Assembly (NCBI GenBank): GCA_002699025.1
Contig: PABA01000135.1
Location: 1-38,332, forward strand
Source: Sandaracinus sp.
Lineage (GTDB): Bacteria; Myxococcota_A; Polyangia; Polyangiales; Houyiibacteriaceae
Reading direction: 5' to 3'
DNA: 38,332 nucleotides
The notes beneath the pieces were generated by a model. The model saw nothing but the letters and a program-made list of their open reading frames with translations, did not search any database and was not told the origin of the DNA. Shown here one piece after another: positions 30,584-38,332 of the stretch. The translations under genes were made by a program, and so were the position numbers. How positions within the stretch are numbered: position 1 is the first letter of the stretch; the number at the start of each line of letters is the position of its first letter.

Positions 30584-30614
30584 CGCCTCCGTCGCTCGTC
30601 CCGGGTCGTGCCGC

Positions 30615-33600
30615 GTGAGCGCGCTGCTCCGCCTCGCCCGCGCCCTCGCCGGCGCGCTCGTCGTGGTCGTCGCCCTCGCCGGGAGCGCCCTCGCGCACCT
30701 CGACACCCGCGCCGGACGCGCGCTCGTGAAGACGCAGCTGCTCCCGCGGGTGAACGACGCGCTGCCCGGCCGCCTCGAGGTCGGCTCCGTGGACGCGCTC
30801 GGGCTCGGCGGCGTGCGCCTCCGCGACGTCGCGATCCGCGGGCCGGAGGGGCGCGTCGTGATCGCCGCGCGCGCGCTCGAGGGCGAGCTCGCCCCCCTCG
30901 CCCTGCTCCGCGGCACGCTCCGCTTCGAGCGCGTCGACGTCTTCGCCCCGCGCGTGCGCCTCGACACGGTGGACGGGGAGCTCCGCCTGACCCGCGCCTT
31001 CGTCGAGCCGGGCGCCGAAGACGGAGAGGGCGGCGGGAGCCCGCTGCCGATCGTGCTCGACACGGTGCGCGTCCATGGCGGCCGCGTCCTCCCCGATCCG
31101 ACCTGGCAGCCCTCGGTCGCGCTCCACGCCCTCGACCTGGAGGGGCAGCTCCGGGTGGACGACTCGGTGCGCCTTCGCGCGGGCCTCCTCCCGGGCGCGC
31201 GCCCACGGCTCCGGGACGGCCGCGGTCGGCTGGCGGAGCTCGAGGGGATCGACGCGCGCCTCGACCTCCGCGCGGGCCAGGCGAGCGGCGCGAGCGTGGT
31301 CCTCGCGAGCCCGGCCGGCGCCCGCATCCGCGTCCTCGGCGCCTGGGTCGCTCCGCCCGACTCGCCCGACCCCGCCGACGGCGCCGCGAGCTGGGGCCGC
31401 GCCCGCGCCCGCGTCGAGACCGACCCACTCCCGCCGCGCTGGCTCGCGCGCCTCGTCCCGCAGGAGTGGCCGCTCGTCGAGCCGGTCGCGCTCCGCGCCC
31501 GCGCGCGCCTCGAGGGGCGCCGGATCGCCGGCCGCGCCGAGCTCGCGAGCGACGCCGGGTCGCTCGAGGCCACCGTCGGGCGCGCCCCGGACGGCGTGCT
31601 GCACCTCGACGCCCGCACCTCCGGGCTCGACCTCGCGGGCCTCCTCGGCGAAGGGCCGCGGGTGCGGGGGCGCGTCGCCGCCGCCGCGCGCCTCGCGGAG
31701 CGACGCACGGGGATCACGGCGGCGCTGCTCGACGGGCGCGTCGACGCGTGGCCGCTCCCGGCTCTGCGCGCCGAGGCCGTGCTCGGCGAGGACGCGCTCA
31801 CCGTGCTCGCGCTGGACGCGCCCGGCCTCACGGGCGCCGAGGGGCACCTCGACGCGCACGCTCGCGTCGCCCTCGACGGGTCGCGCCTCGAGGGGCGCCT
31901 CGACGCGTTCTTCCCGGCCCTCGCCCGCCTCCCCGGCCTCGATGCGCGCGGCCGGGCCCGGCTCCGCGCTTCCGTCGACCTCGCGCGCGGGGCCGCAGGG
32001 GGCTACCGGGGCTACCGGGGCGAGGCCCACGCCCGCGCCACGCTCCGGGGCGTCGCCTACGCCGGCCTCGGCGCCGAGCGCCTGGACCTCGACGCCGACG
32101 CGCGCGGCGCCCTCGACGCTCCGCGCGTCGACCTGCGCGTGGGCGCGGCCCGCGTGCGCGCCCCCGCCGTGCGCCTCGCGCGCGTCGACGCCCGGGTCCG
32201 TGGCGCCGGACCGTACGGCTTCTCCCTCGACGCGGCGGGCGCCGTCGAGGGGCTCCCGACGCTCCCGGGCCGCGCCCCCGCTCCCGCCTCGGGCCTGCCC
32301 GCCCCCCGCGACGAGCCCTCGAGCGCCGCGCCGTCGAGCGCCGCCCCGTCGAGCGCCGCCCCGGCTCCGCTCGCGCTCCACGCCGAAGGTCAGCTCGCGC
32401 GCCGCGCCGGCGCCATCGAGGGCGACGCCCGCCTCCGCCTCGAGGGCCTCTGGCCGCACTCCCTCCACCTCCGCCTCGAGCGCCTCCACGCCGGCGCCCG
32501 CCGGGTCGCCGTCCGCCACCTCCGAGCGCAGGCTCGAGGCCTCCGCCTCACGGCCTCCGGCGCCTACCGGCCGGCCTCGAACCGCCTCGACGCCGACGCC
32601 CGGCTCGACCACCTCGACCTCGCCCGCGTCGGCCGCCTCGTCGACCTCCCCCTCGCCGGCTCCCTCGAGGCCGACGCCCGCTTCGACGGGCCCCTCTCGC
32701 CCGACGCCGGCGCCCGCGCCTCGCTCACGGCGCGTGGCGAGCAGCTCCGCGTCGCGGGTGTCCGCGTCCCCTCCGCCGGTGTCGCGCTCCACCAGGATGG
32801 ACCGGTGGCCCGCCTCCGCGCCGTCGCCACGCTCCCGGCCGGCTCCGTCGGCCTCGACGCCCAGGGCAAGGCCCTCGTCGGCGCCAGCGTCGTCGCCGCG
32901 CCCACCCGGACCTACTGGCGCGCCGACGTCCACGCCCACCGCCTCGATCACGCGGCCCTCGCCGAGCTCCTGCCCGGCGCCCCGCCCCTCGAGGGCCAGA
33001 GCGAGGTCGCCCTGCAGCTCGCCGGCGAGCTCCCCCTCCCCGCCGCGCGCCTCCGCTGGCGCGCCCGCCGCGCGCGCGTCGTCCTCCCGGACACGCCCGT
33101 GGACCCGGTCGACCTCGCCCTCCGCGCCGAGCTCGACCACGACCGGCTCGCCGCGACCCTCGAGAGCGCCGACCGCCACGGCGACCTCGCCACGCTCCGC
33201 GCGCGCCTCCCCGAGGCCCTGCTCCGCGCTCTCGCCGAGGCCCCCGCCGCGGGCCCGACCGACGCCGCCGGTCGGCCCGGCGCCGAGAGTCCGAGCGCCG
33301 CGTCGCCGCTCACGCCGCATGCTCTCCTCGCCCGCCTCCGCGAGCACCCCTGGGAGCTCGAGCTCCTGGTCGCGCCCCGCCGCCTGGACCGGCTCCCCGC
33401 GCCCCTCGATCCCGGCCTCCCGCCCAGCGCGCCCGACGCCACCCTCGGCGGCGAGCTCCGCGTCGGCCGCCGCCCGGGCGAGCCCCTCACGCTCCGCGCC
33501 GTCGCCCGCGGCGACCTCGCCCCCATGCTCGCGAGCGACGCGCGCTGCGCCCCCGGTGGCGACACCCACGCCCGCGTCGTCGCCCACCTGCGCGACCCCG

Positions 33601-35468
33601 GCGGACCCACGCTCGACCGGCTCGACGCCGAGGCGAAGCTCGCGATCACCGCCGGCCCGGGCGAGCCTGCCCTCGCCGGGGGCGTCGCCCGCGCCGCGCT
33701 CCCCCTCGGCGCCTGGCTCGCGGGTCGCCCCGCCCGCCCCTCCGGCGCCCACGCCACGCTCCACACCGAGGGCGTCGACCTCGGCCGCCTCCCCTTCGTC
33801 TGCCGCGAGGCCCGCGGGACGCTCCGCGGCGAGCTCGCCCTCCGCGACGCCTTCACGGACGCCCCCTCGGCCCGCCTCGACCTCGCCGTGGACGAGCTCG
33901 ACGTGGGCGCCGGCGCTCCCTACGCGCTCTCCCTCGAAGGCTCCGCCGAGGACGGCCGCCTCGCCGGCGAACTCCTCCTCCGCGAGCCCGGCCCGCCCGG
34001 CGGCGCCGGGCGCCCTCGCGTCACCCTCACCGCCCGCGCCCCGCTCCGCTGGACCGAGCCCCTCCCCACGCTCGCCGACGGCCCGCTCGAGGCCGACGCC
34101 CGCCTCGACGACGCGCCGCTCGCCGCCCTCCTCTTCGCCGTGCCCGGCGTCGACCGGCCCGGTGGCACCCTCGCGGGCGAGCTCCACGCCGAGGGCCGCA
34201 GCCTCGAAGACGCCGCCCTCCGCGGCGAGCTCTCTCTGACGGAGGTGCAGCTCGCGCTGGCGAGCGGGCAGCGCTTCGAGGATCTCCACGGCCGCCTCCT
34301 CTTCGCGCCGGACGCCTGGCGCATCCGCGAGCTCCACACCGAGGACCTCGACGGCCACGCCACCGTCGACGGCCGCGTCTCCGTCGACGGCCTCCTCCCC
34401 ACCGGCGCCGACCTCCAGGTCGACCTCGACGAGTACCCGCTCCGCCTCGAGGGCCTGGTCTACGCGCGCCTCGACGGGCGCGCCGCCCTCGACGCCGATC
34501 TCGACGCCACCCCGGCCCGCGCCGACCTCCGCCTCGAGGACCTCGACGTCGCCCTCCCGGGCAGCCTCCCGGATCAGCTCATGGCGCTCGAGGACCACCC
34601 GCGCGTCCTCTACGAGGGCGAGCCCGGCTACGCCGCCGACTCCGTCGAGGCCGCCCTCGAGGCCGCCCGCGGCGCCGCTGCCGAGCCCGGCGACGACACC
34701 ACCCCCTCCCCCTACCTCCCGCTCGTCCTCGAGCTCCGCTCCGCCGAGCCCTTCTGGGTGCGCCGCAGCGACTTCGCCGTCCAGGCCGAGCTGGACCTCG
34801 AGGCCCGCATCGAAGCCGGCGGCGTCGCCCTCGTCGGCCCCGTCGACATCCGCCGCGGCAACGTCACGCTCCTCGGCCGCGGCTTCGACCTCGAGCCCGG
34901 CACGCTCCGCTTCGACGGCGGCCGCCGCGTCGACCCGCTCGTGGACGTCGCCGCCGTGCACCGCCTGAACGGCGGCGACACGGTCACCATCGACATCGAG
35001 GGCCGCGCCCTCGCGCCCGAGCTGAGCTTCCGCACCAGCGTCCCGGGCGTGGCCACCGATCGCGGCGTCCTCGAGCTCCTCGTCCGCGGCCGCCGCGGCG
35101 CCTCCGAGGCCGACGCCCAGTCCCAGGCCCTCTCCTTCCTCACGGGCCTCACCGGCGGCCTGCTCACGGACCTCACCCAGCGGCGCGCCGGCGAGTACGT
35201 GCCCGTGCTGAGCATCGAGAGCCAGGCCGGGGGCGAGACGCGCCTGCGCGCCGGCTTCGCCGCCGACGAGCTGATCCCCGAGGGCTGGGAGGACGTGATC
35301 CAGGGCGCCTACGTCGAGGGCTTCGTCGGCGCCCAGAGCGGCGAGGGCGCCGGCACGCGCGCCACCGGCGGCGTCCTCCTCGAGCTCCTCTTCCCCCGCG
35401 ACCTCGTCGGCACCGCCACCTTCCAGGAGGGCAGCCAGTGGTCCGTCGACCTCCAGTGGGAGCCCTGA
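30615..35468 (+). CDS. tamB: Translocation and assembly module protein TamB
   Basis: A 1617-residue AsmA-superfamily protein, longer than E. coli TamB (about 1260). Residues about 9-28 are an inner-membrane anchor; the rest is a periplasm-spanning beta-groove of repeating strands (VGSVDALGLGGVRLRDVAI, DGRVSVDGLLPTGADLQVDL). The last 230 residues form the TamB C-terminal domain: GGVALVGPVDIRRGNVTLLG, GRGFDLEPGTLRFDGG, RTSVPGVATDRGVLELL and ALSFLTGLTGG. Such proteins carry phospholipids between membranes and help outer-membrane protein assembly. Low-complexity Ser/Ala/Pro inserts (PSSAAPSSAAPSSAAP near 570) break the groove. GTG 30615 was preferred over in-frame ATG 30381. The stop overlaps the tamA-like ATG by 1 bp. 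Confidence 0.9.
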   Translation: MSALLRLARALAGALVVVVALAGSALAHLDTRAGRALVKTQLLPRVNDALPGRLEVGSVDALGLGGVRLRDVAIRGPEGRVVIAARALEGELAPLALLRGTLRFERVDVFAPRVRLDTVDGELRLTRAFVEPGAEDGEGGGSPLPIVLDTVRVHGGRVLPDPTWQPSVALHALDLEGQLRVDDSVRLRAGLLPGARPRLRDGRGRLAELEGIDARLDLRAGQASGASVVLASPAGARIRVLGAWVAPPDSPDPADGAASWGRARARVETDPLPPRWLARLVPQEWPLVEPVALRARARLEGRRIAGRAELASDAGSLEATVGRAPDGVLHLDARTSGLDLAGLLGEGPRVRGRVAAAARLAERRTGITAALLDGRVDAWPLPALRAEAVLGEDALTVLALDAPGLTGAEGHLDAHARVALDGSRLEGRLDAFFPALARLPGLDARGRARLRASVDLARGAAGGYRGYRGEAHARATLRGVAYAGLGAERLDLDADARGALDAPRVDLRVGAARVRAPAVRLARVDARVRGAGPYGFSLDAAGAVEGLPTLPGRAPAPASGLPAPRDEPSSAAPSSAAPSSAAPAPLALHAEGQLARRAGAIEGDARLRLEGLWPHSLHLRLERLHAGARRVAVRHLRAQARGLRLTASGAYRPASNRLDADARLDHLDLARVGRLVDLPLAGSLEADARFDGPLSPDAGARASLTARGEQLRVAGVRVPSAGVALHQDGPVARLRAVATLPAGSVGLDAQGKALVGASVVAAPTRTYWRADVHAHRLDHAALAELLPGAPPLEGQSEVALQLAGELPLPAARLRWRARRARVVLPDTPVDPVDLALRAELDHDRLAATLESADRHGDLATLRARLPEALLRALAEAPAAGPTDAAGRPGAESPSAASPLTPHALLARLREHPWELELLVAPRRLDRLPAPLDPGLPPSAPDATLGGELRVGRRPGEPLTLRAVARGDLAPMLASDARCAPGGDTHARVVAHLRDPGGPTLDRLDAEAKLAITAGPGEPALAGGVARAALPLGAWLAGRPARPSGAHATLHTEGVDLGRLPFVCREARGTLRGELALRDAFTDAPSARLDLAVDELDVGAGAPYALSLEGSAEDGRLAGELLLREPGPPGGAGRPRVTLTARAPLRWTEPLPTLADGPLEADARLDDAPLAALLFAVPGVDRPGGTLAGELHAEGRSLEDAALRGELSLTEVQLALASGQRFEDLHGRLLFAPDAWRIRELHTEDLDGHATVDGRVSVDGLLPTGADLQVDLDEYPLRLEGLVYARLDGRAALDADLDATPARADLRLEDLDVALPGSLPDQLMALEDHPRVLYEGEPGYAADSVEAALEAARGAAAEPGDDTTPSPYLPLVLELRSAEPFWVRRSDFAVQAELDLEARIEAGGVALVGPVDIRRGNVTLLGRGFDLEPGTLRFDGGRRVDPLVDVAAVHRLNGGDTVTIDIEGRALAPELSFRTSVPGVATDRGVLELLVRGRRGASEADAQSQALSFLTGLTGGLLTDLTQRRAGEYVPVLSIESQAGGETRLRAGFAADELIPEGWEDVIQGAYVEGFVGAQSGEGAGTRATGGVLLELLFPRDLVGTATFQEGSQWSVDLQWEP

Positions 35469-37663
35469 TGCCCGGACGCTCCATTCGCTTCGCCCGCTCC
35501 GCCCGCTTCGCCGCCCTCCTGCTCGCCGGCGCCCTCCTCGTCGGCTGCGCCCAGATCCCGCGCGGCCGCTACGGCGTCGAGCGCCTCGCCTTCGAGGGCG
35601 TCGAGCAGGTCGACGAGCGCGCCCTCCGCGCCTGCCTCGGCACGCGCCAGCGCGAGCGCGCCGGCTTCGACCTCGGCACGACGCTCGCCGACCCGAGCTG
35701 CAACGAGCCTCCCTTCACCGATCGCGCGCTCCAGGTCCGCCTCTGGACCTGGCCCTGGACCGAGTGGCCCCTCTACGACGGCACGCTCTTCGAGCAGGAC
35801 CTCGCGCGCGTCGAGCGCTGGTACGCGGCCCGCGGCTTCCACCACGCCCGCGTCACCTCCGTCGACATCGACCCCCCCGAGGCTGCCGAGCGCGACGTGA
35901 TCCCGCGCCCCGATCCGATCCCCGCCGAGGCGCAGCCGGACGACGAGGACGAGGGCGCCGAGCGCGTCGAGGCGAGCCCCCGCTGCGAAGGCGAGGGCTG
36001 CCCCGTGCGCGTGCGCGTCACCATCGAGGAGGGCGCCCCGACCCAGGTGGTCGCCGTCGAGCTCCGGGGCGACGACGCGCTCCCGGCCGACGCCCGCGAG
36101 GCGCTCCGCGAGGCGCTCGGCCTCCAGCCCGGCGACCGCTTCGACGAGGCCCGCTTCGACGCCACCGAGGCCGCCCTCCGCGACGTCCTCGCCGAGCACG
36201 GGCACGCGCGCGCCGAGGTCGAGAGCCTCGCCCGCGTCGACCGCGGCGCCCGCGAGGCCCGCCTGGTCTACGCTCTCGAGCCCGGGCCCGTCTGCCGCTT
36301 CGGCGAGGTCCGGGTCGAGGGCGCCCGCAGCGAGCGCAACGCCACGATCGTCCGCGAGGCGGCGCTCGTCCCCACCGGCGAGCGCTACGACCAGACCGTC
36401 CTCCGCGAAGCCCAGCGCGCCGTCTTCGGCCTCGGCGCCTTCCGCGCGGTCCGCGTCGAGCCCCGCATCCCCGACCAGGGCGAGGTGGTCGACGTCGCGA
36501 TCACCGTCGAGCCCGGCCGCGAGCACCACTATGGCGTCGGCGTCGGCCTCCAGAGCGGCACCAGCGAGCGCGGCGTCGGCGACGACGCCTTCGACGTCCC
36601 CCTCTGGGACGCCCACCTCTCTGCATACTACGAGAACCGTGACTTCCTCGGCGGCCTCCGCAAGCTCCGCCTCGAGGAGCGCCCCCGCCTGGTCGTCCTG
36701 CAGAGCTTCCCCCGCGCCGAGCAGCCCCGCTTCGGCAACGTCGCCTCCGCCACCTTCCGCCAGCCCGGCTTCCTCGAGCCGCGCACCGAGCTGGTCGCCT
36801 CGCTCCGCTGGGAGTGGGGCCCGGACCCCTTCGACACGTTCTTCCGCCACGAGGTGGACGGCCGCCTCGCCCTCGAGCGCCACTTCTTCGACCAGCGCCT
36901 CTTCGCCACCGTGGGCCTCCGCTCGAACGTCTACCGCGTCCCGGACGGCGAGCTGCGCGAGGACGGGAGCCCGCCCCCCGCCGACTCGCACCTGATGTTC
37001 GTCCACGAGCGCCTCCGCCTCGACCTCCGCGACGACGGCCAGCGCCCCCACCGCGGCGCGCTCCTGCAGGTCGACGCCCAGCAGGCCGGCTTCGTCCCCT
37101 ACGTGCTCGCCTCGAGCTGGGACTACGTGCGCCTCGTCCCCGAGGCCCGCGTCTACGCGCCCCTCCCGCGCGGCCTCACGATCGCCGCCCGCTTCCAGCT
37201 CGGCTTCTTCTTCCTCCGCGGCGCCGACCAGGGCCTCGACCCGCTCAGCCGCGAGCTCGGGCCGCGCTCCCAGCGCCTCCGCGGCGGCGGAGCGAGCAGC
37301 CATCGGGGCTTCCTCCCGGGCCGCCTCGGCGACGGCGAGGAGGGCGGCACGCGCCGCTGGCTCGGCTCCATCGAGCTGCGCACGCCGCTCACGGCCGACA
37401 CGGGCCTGGTCGCCTTCTTCGACGTCGGGGACGTCTCCCGCGCGCCCTCCTTCCGCTTCGATCACCCGCAGGCCGCCGCCGGGCTCGGCTTCCGCTACTT
37501 CACGGTCCTCGGCGCCCTCCGCGTGGACCTCGCCGTGCGCCTCCCGGGCATGCAGGTCTTCGGCGCCGACGAGCGGAGCCCCGGCGCCGTGCCGACGAAC
37601 GTGAGCTTCGGCTTCTTCGACTTCCCCGGCGCGTTCCACGTGACGCTCGGCGAAGCCTTCTGA
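35468..37663 (+). CDS. tamA: BamA/TamA-family outer-membrane protein with a lipobox (TamL-like)
   Basis: A 731-residue Omp85 protein. The signal peptide ends in the lipobox LLVGC with Cys27, so the mature N-terminus should be lipidated, as in TamL of Bacteroidota. Three POTRA-like domains follow at about 34-150, 177-255 and 275-345 (VAVELRGDDALP, FGEVRVEGARSERN, VFGLGAFRAVRVEP). An acidic insert lies between the first two. A 16-strand barrel occupies about 350-731, beginning HHYGVGVGLQSGT and ending in Phe. The L6-loop VRGF motif appears as HRGF (His612-Phe615). It assembles substrates in the outer membrane with TamB. The ATG overlaps the tamB stop. Confidence 0.88.
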   Translation: MPGRSIRFARSARFAALLLAGALLVGCAQIPRGRYGVERLAFEGVEQVDERALRACLGTRQRERAGFDLGTTLADPSCNEPPFTDRALQVRLWTWPWTEWPLYDGTLFEQDLARVERWYAARGFHHARVTSVDIDPPEAAERDVIPRPDPIPAEAQPDDEDEGAERVEASPRCEGEGCPVRVRVTIEEGAPTQVVAVELRGDDALPADAREALREALGLQPGDRFDEARFDATEAALRDVLAEHGHARAEVESLARVDRGAREARLVYALEPGPVCRFGEVRVEGARSERNATIVREAALVPTGERYDQTVLREAQRAVFGLGAFRAVRVEPRIPDQGEVVDVAITVEPGREHHYGVGVGLQSGTSERGVGDDAFDVPLWDAHLSAYYENRDFLGGLRKLRLEERPRLVVLQSFPRAEQPRFGNVASATFRQPGFLEPRTELVASLRWEWGPDPFDTFFRHEVDGRLALERHFFDQRLFATVGLRSNVYRVPDGELREDGSPPPADSHLMFVHERLRLDLRDDGQRPHRGALLQVDAQQAGFVPYVLASSWDYVRLVPEARVYAPLPRGLTIAARFQLGFFFLRGADQGLDPLSRELGPRSQRLRGGGASSHRGFLPGRLGDGEEGGTRRWLGSIELRTPLTADTGLVAFFDVGDVSRAPSFRFDHPQAAAGLGFRYFTVLGALRVDLAVRLPGMQVFGADERSPGAVPTNVSFGFFDFPGAFHVTLGEAF

Positions 37664-37770
37664 GGGCGGCGCCTCGCCTCGCTGCGCTCGGGGGGGCCTT
37701 CGGCGTCCTCGCAGCCTTCGGCGTCCTCGCTGCACGCGGGGGGTCGGGGTTTCGTCGCGGCGGGCGACGA

Positions 37771-37787
37771 GCCCGCCTCCGGCGGGC
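37771..37787 (+). terminator. Hairpin 108 bp after the tam operon
   Basis: GCCCGCC-TCC-GGCGGGC is a perfect 7-bp stem with a 3-nt loop. There is no T tract, which is common for terminators in high-GC genomes but leaves the call weak. Confidence 0.4.
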
Positions 37788-38115
37788 GGGGATCGGGGAA
37801 CCAAGGCACGTCGAGACGAGCGGAGATGCGTGTGCCTCGCGATGGCGGACGCGGCGCGTCGGCGGAGCATCCCGCGGGGGGCGCGGCTGGGCCGTCCATC
37901 GCGCGGCCGGTCTCTGTCCGGTCTTTGTCCGGCGTCCCGCGGGCCCCGTCCCCTCCCCCGTGGCGGACGAGCGGCTGGGGTAGACGAGCAGCAGGCGGCG
38001 AGCAGCAGGCGGACGAGGCCGGACGTGCCGCACTCGGACAACTCGACGAGCTTGGTGACCTGCGGGCAGGGTCGGACGGATGGGGGCGTCGGCCGAGCGC
38101 TCGCTGATCGTGGTG

Positions 38116-38287
38116 GAAGAGCGGGCGAGGGAGGCGCGAGCCGACCTCGAGCGCGCCCCGAGGCGGGACGCGGGTGACCCCGCGACGTCGCGCCCGACGG
38201 AGGTCGGACGCGCCCTCGCTCACCGAGCCCGAAGAGCGGGCGAGGGAGGCGCGAGCCGACCTCGAACGCGCCCCGAGACGGGACGCG
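38116..38287. repeat. 57-bp direct repeat, two copies
   Basis: Positions 38116-38172 and 38231-38287 match at 55 of 57 bases. The offset of 115 bp is not a multiple of three. In both copies the same local frame reads EERAREARADLERAPRRDA, so a coding segment may have been duplicated out of phase. The array may continue past the window. Confidence 0.8.
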
Positions 38288-38332
38288 CCGCGCAGCCTCG
38301 TCGTCGCGAAGTCGACGGCGAGGCGGAGGTGG

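Larger units (their letters stand above)
37664..38332. other. Intergenic region at the right edge
   Basis: I support no complete gene here. GCCTTCGGCGTCCTCGC occurs twice near 37698-37732, a hairpin lies at 37771-37787, and a 57-bp direct repeat begins at 38116. An open frame from ATG 38080 (MGASAERSLIVVEERAREAR) runs off the window without a stop; it crosses the repeat and could be the start of a gene, but there is no ribosome site. A coding-like stretch in another frame (EAGRAALGQLDELGDLRAG, near 38008-38066) ends at 38107. Confidence 0.5.

Noticed and set aside
30336-34961. 1541-residue open frame on the minus strand opposite tamB
   Set aside because: It lies wholly opposite tamB and reads as Glu/Ala/Gly/Arg-rich text. 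Its openness follows from the C-rich third positions of tamB, which remove stops on the other strand.
30608-37663. 2351-residue frame spanning tamB and the TamA-like gene
   Set aside because: The first 1600 residues are an Arg/Pro/Ala-rich shadow of tamB. Only the part from 35468 is real, where the frame becomes that of the outer-membrane protein.

Overview
The window is about 75% G+C and gene dense. Third codon positions are almost all G or C, and many starts are GTG. The gene families present are outer-membrane barrels, lipoproteins, a lipobox-bearing TamA homologue, a GldAFG-like ABC system and a large TPR-rich STAND regulator. Together they suggest a free-living Gram-negative bacterium of the myxobacterial/deltaproteobacterial type, perhaps Sandaracinaceae-like. 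This taxonomy is inference from composition and gene families; no rRNA or other marker gene is present. No tRNA, CRISPR array, IS element or phage gene was recognised.

Layout. 1-697: non-coding repeat array and leader. 698-3912: ALDH22-like aldehyde dehydrogenase overlapping a choline-dehydrogenase-like GMC oxidoreductase. 3935-4156: startless coding-like remnant. 4178-4582 (-): one-pass zinc-ribbon protein. 4788-4960: 23-bp minisatellite. 4971-5798 (-): enoyl-CoA-reductase-like SDR. 5884-6273 (-): stand-alone receiver protein. 6410-12119 (+): six-gene operon (tail-anchored protein, lipoprotein, GldA-, GldF- and GldG-like proteins, DUF4340-like protein), each gene joined to the next by an ATGA or GTGA overlap (or nearly so). 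12120-12565: second repeat array, sharing an inverted core with the first. 12566-14283 (-): NodI/NodJ-like ABC exporter pair. 14540-15202 (+): unknown protein with an ETG-rich repeat. 15251-17839 (-): STAND ATPase/TPR protein with a C-terminal winged helix. 17967-18662 (-) and 18865-20193 (+): divergent outer-membrane protein and trypsin-like protease joined to a barrel-like region. 20396-21799 (+, probably starting further upstream): membrane protein. 21897-22340 (+): OmpA-family lipoprotein. 22360-23691 (-): WS/DGAT acyltransferase. 23951-25657 (+): ectoine-synthase/ATP-grasp fusion. 25951-29610 (-): CocE/NonD hydrolase, small membrane protein and aldo-keto reductase. 29672-30328 (-): unknown protein. 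30398-37663 (+): small membrane protein, TamB and a lipobox TamA (TamL-like). 37664-38332: intergenic, with a hairpin and a 57-bp direct repeat.

The most unusual gene is 23951-25657. A complete EctC (ectoine synthase) cupin, with all expected metal ligands, is fused to a complete ATP-grasp ligase, and no ectA or ectB is nearby. It suggests a route that couples formation of a cyclic amino acid to ATP-dependent conjugation. Other points of interest are a lipoprotein version of TamA next to tamB, a protease-barrel fusion, a membrane-protein gene lacking a canonical start where one is expected, a recurring TATnnT box 6-10 nt before start codons that suggests leaderless mRNAs, and two non-coding arrays sharing one core sequence.
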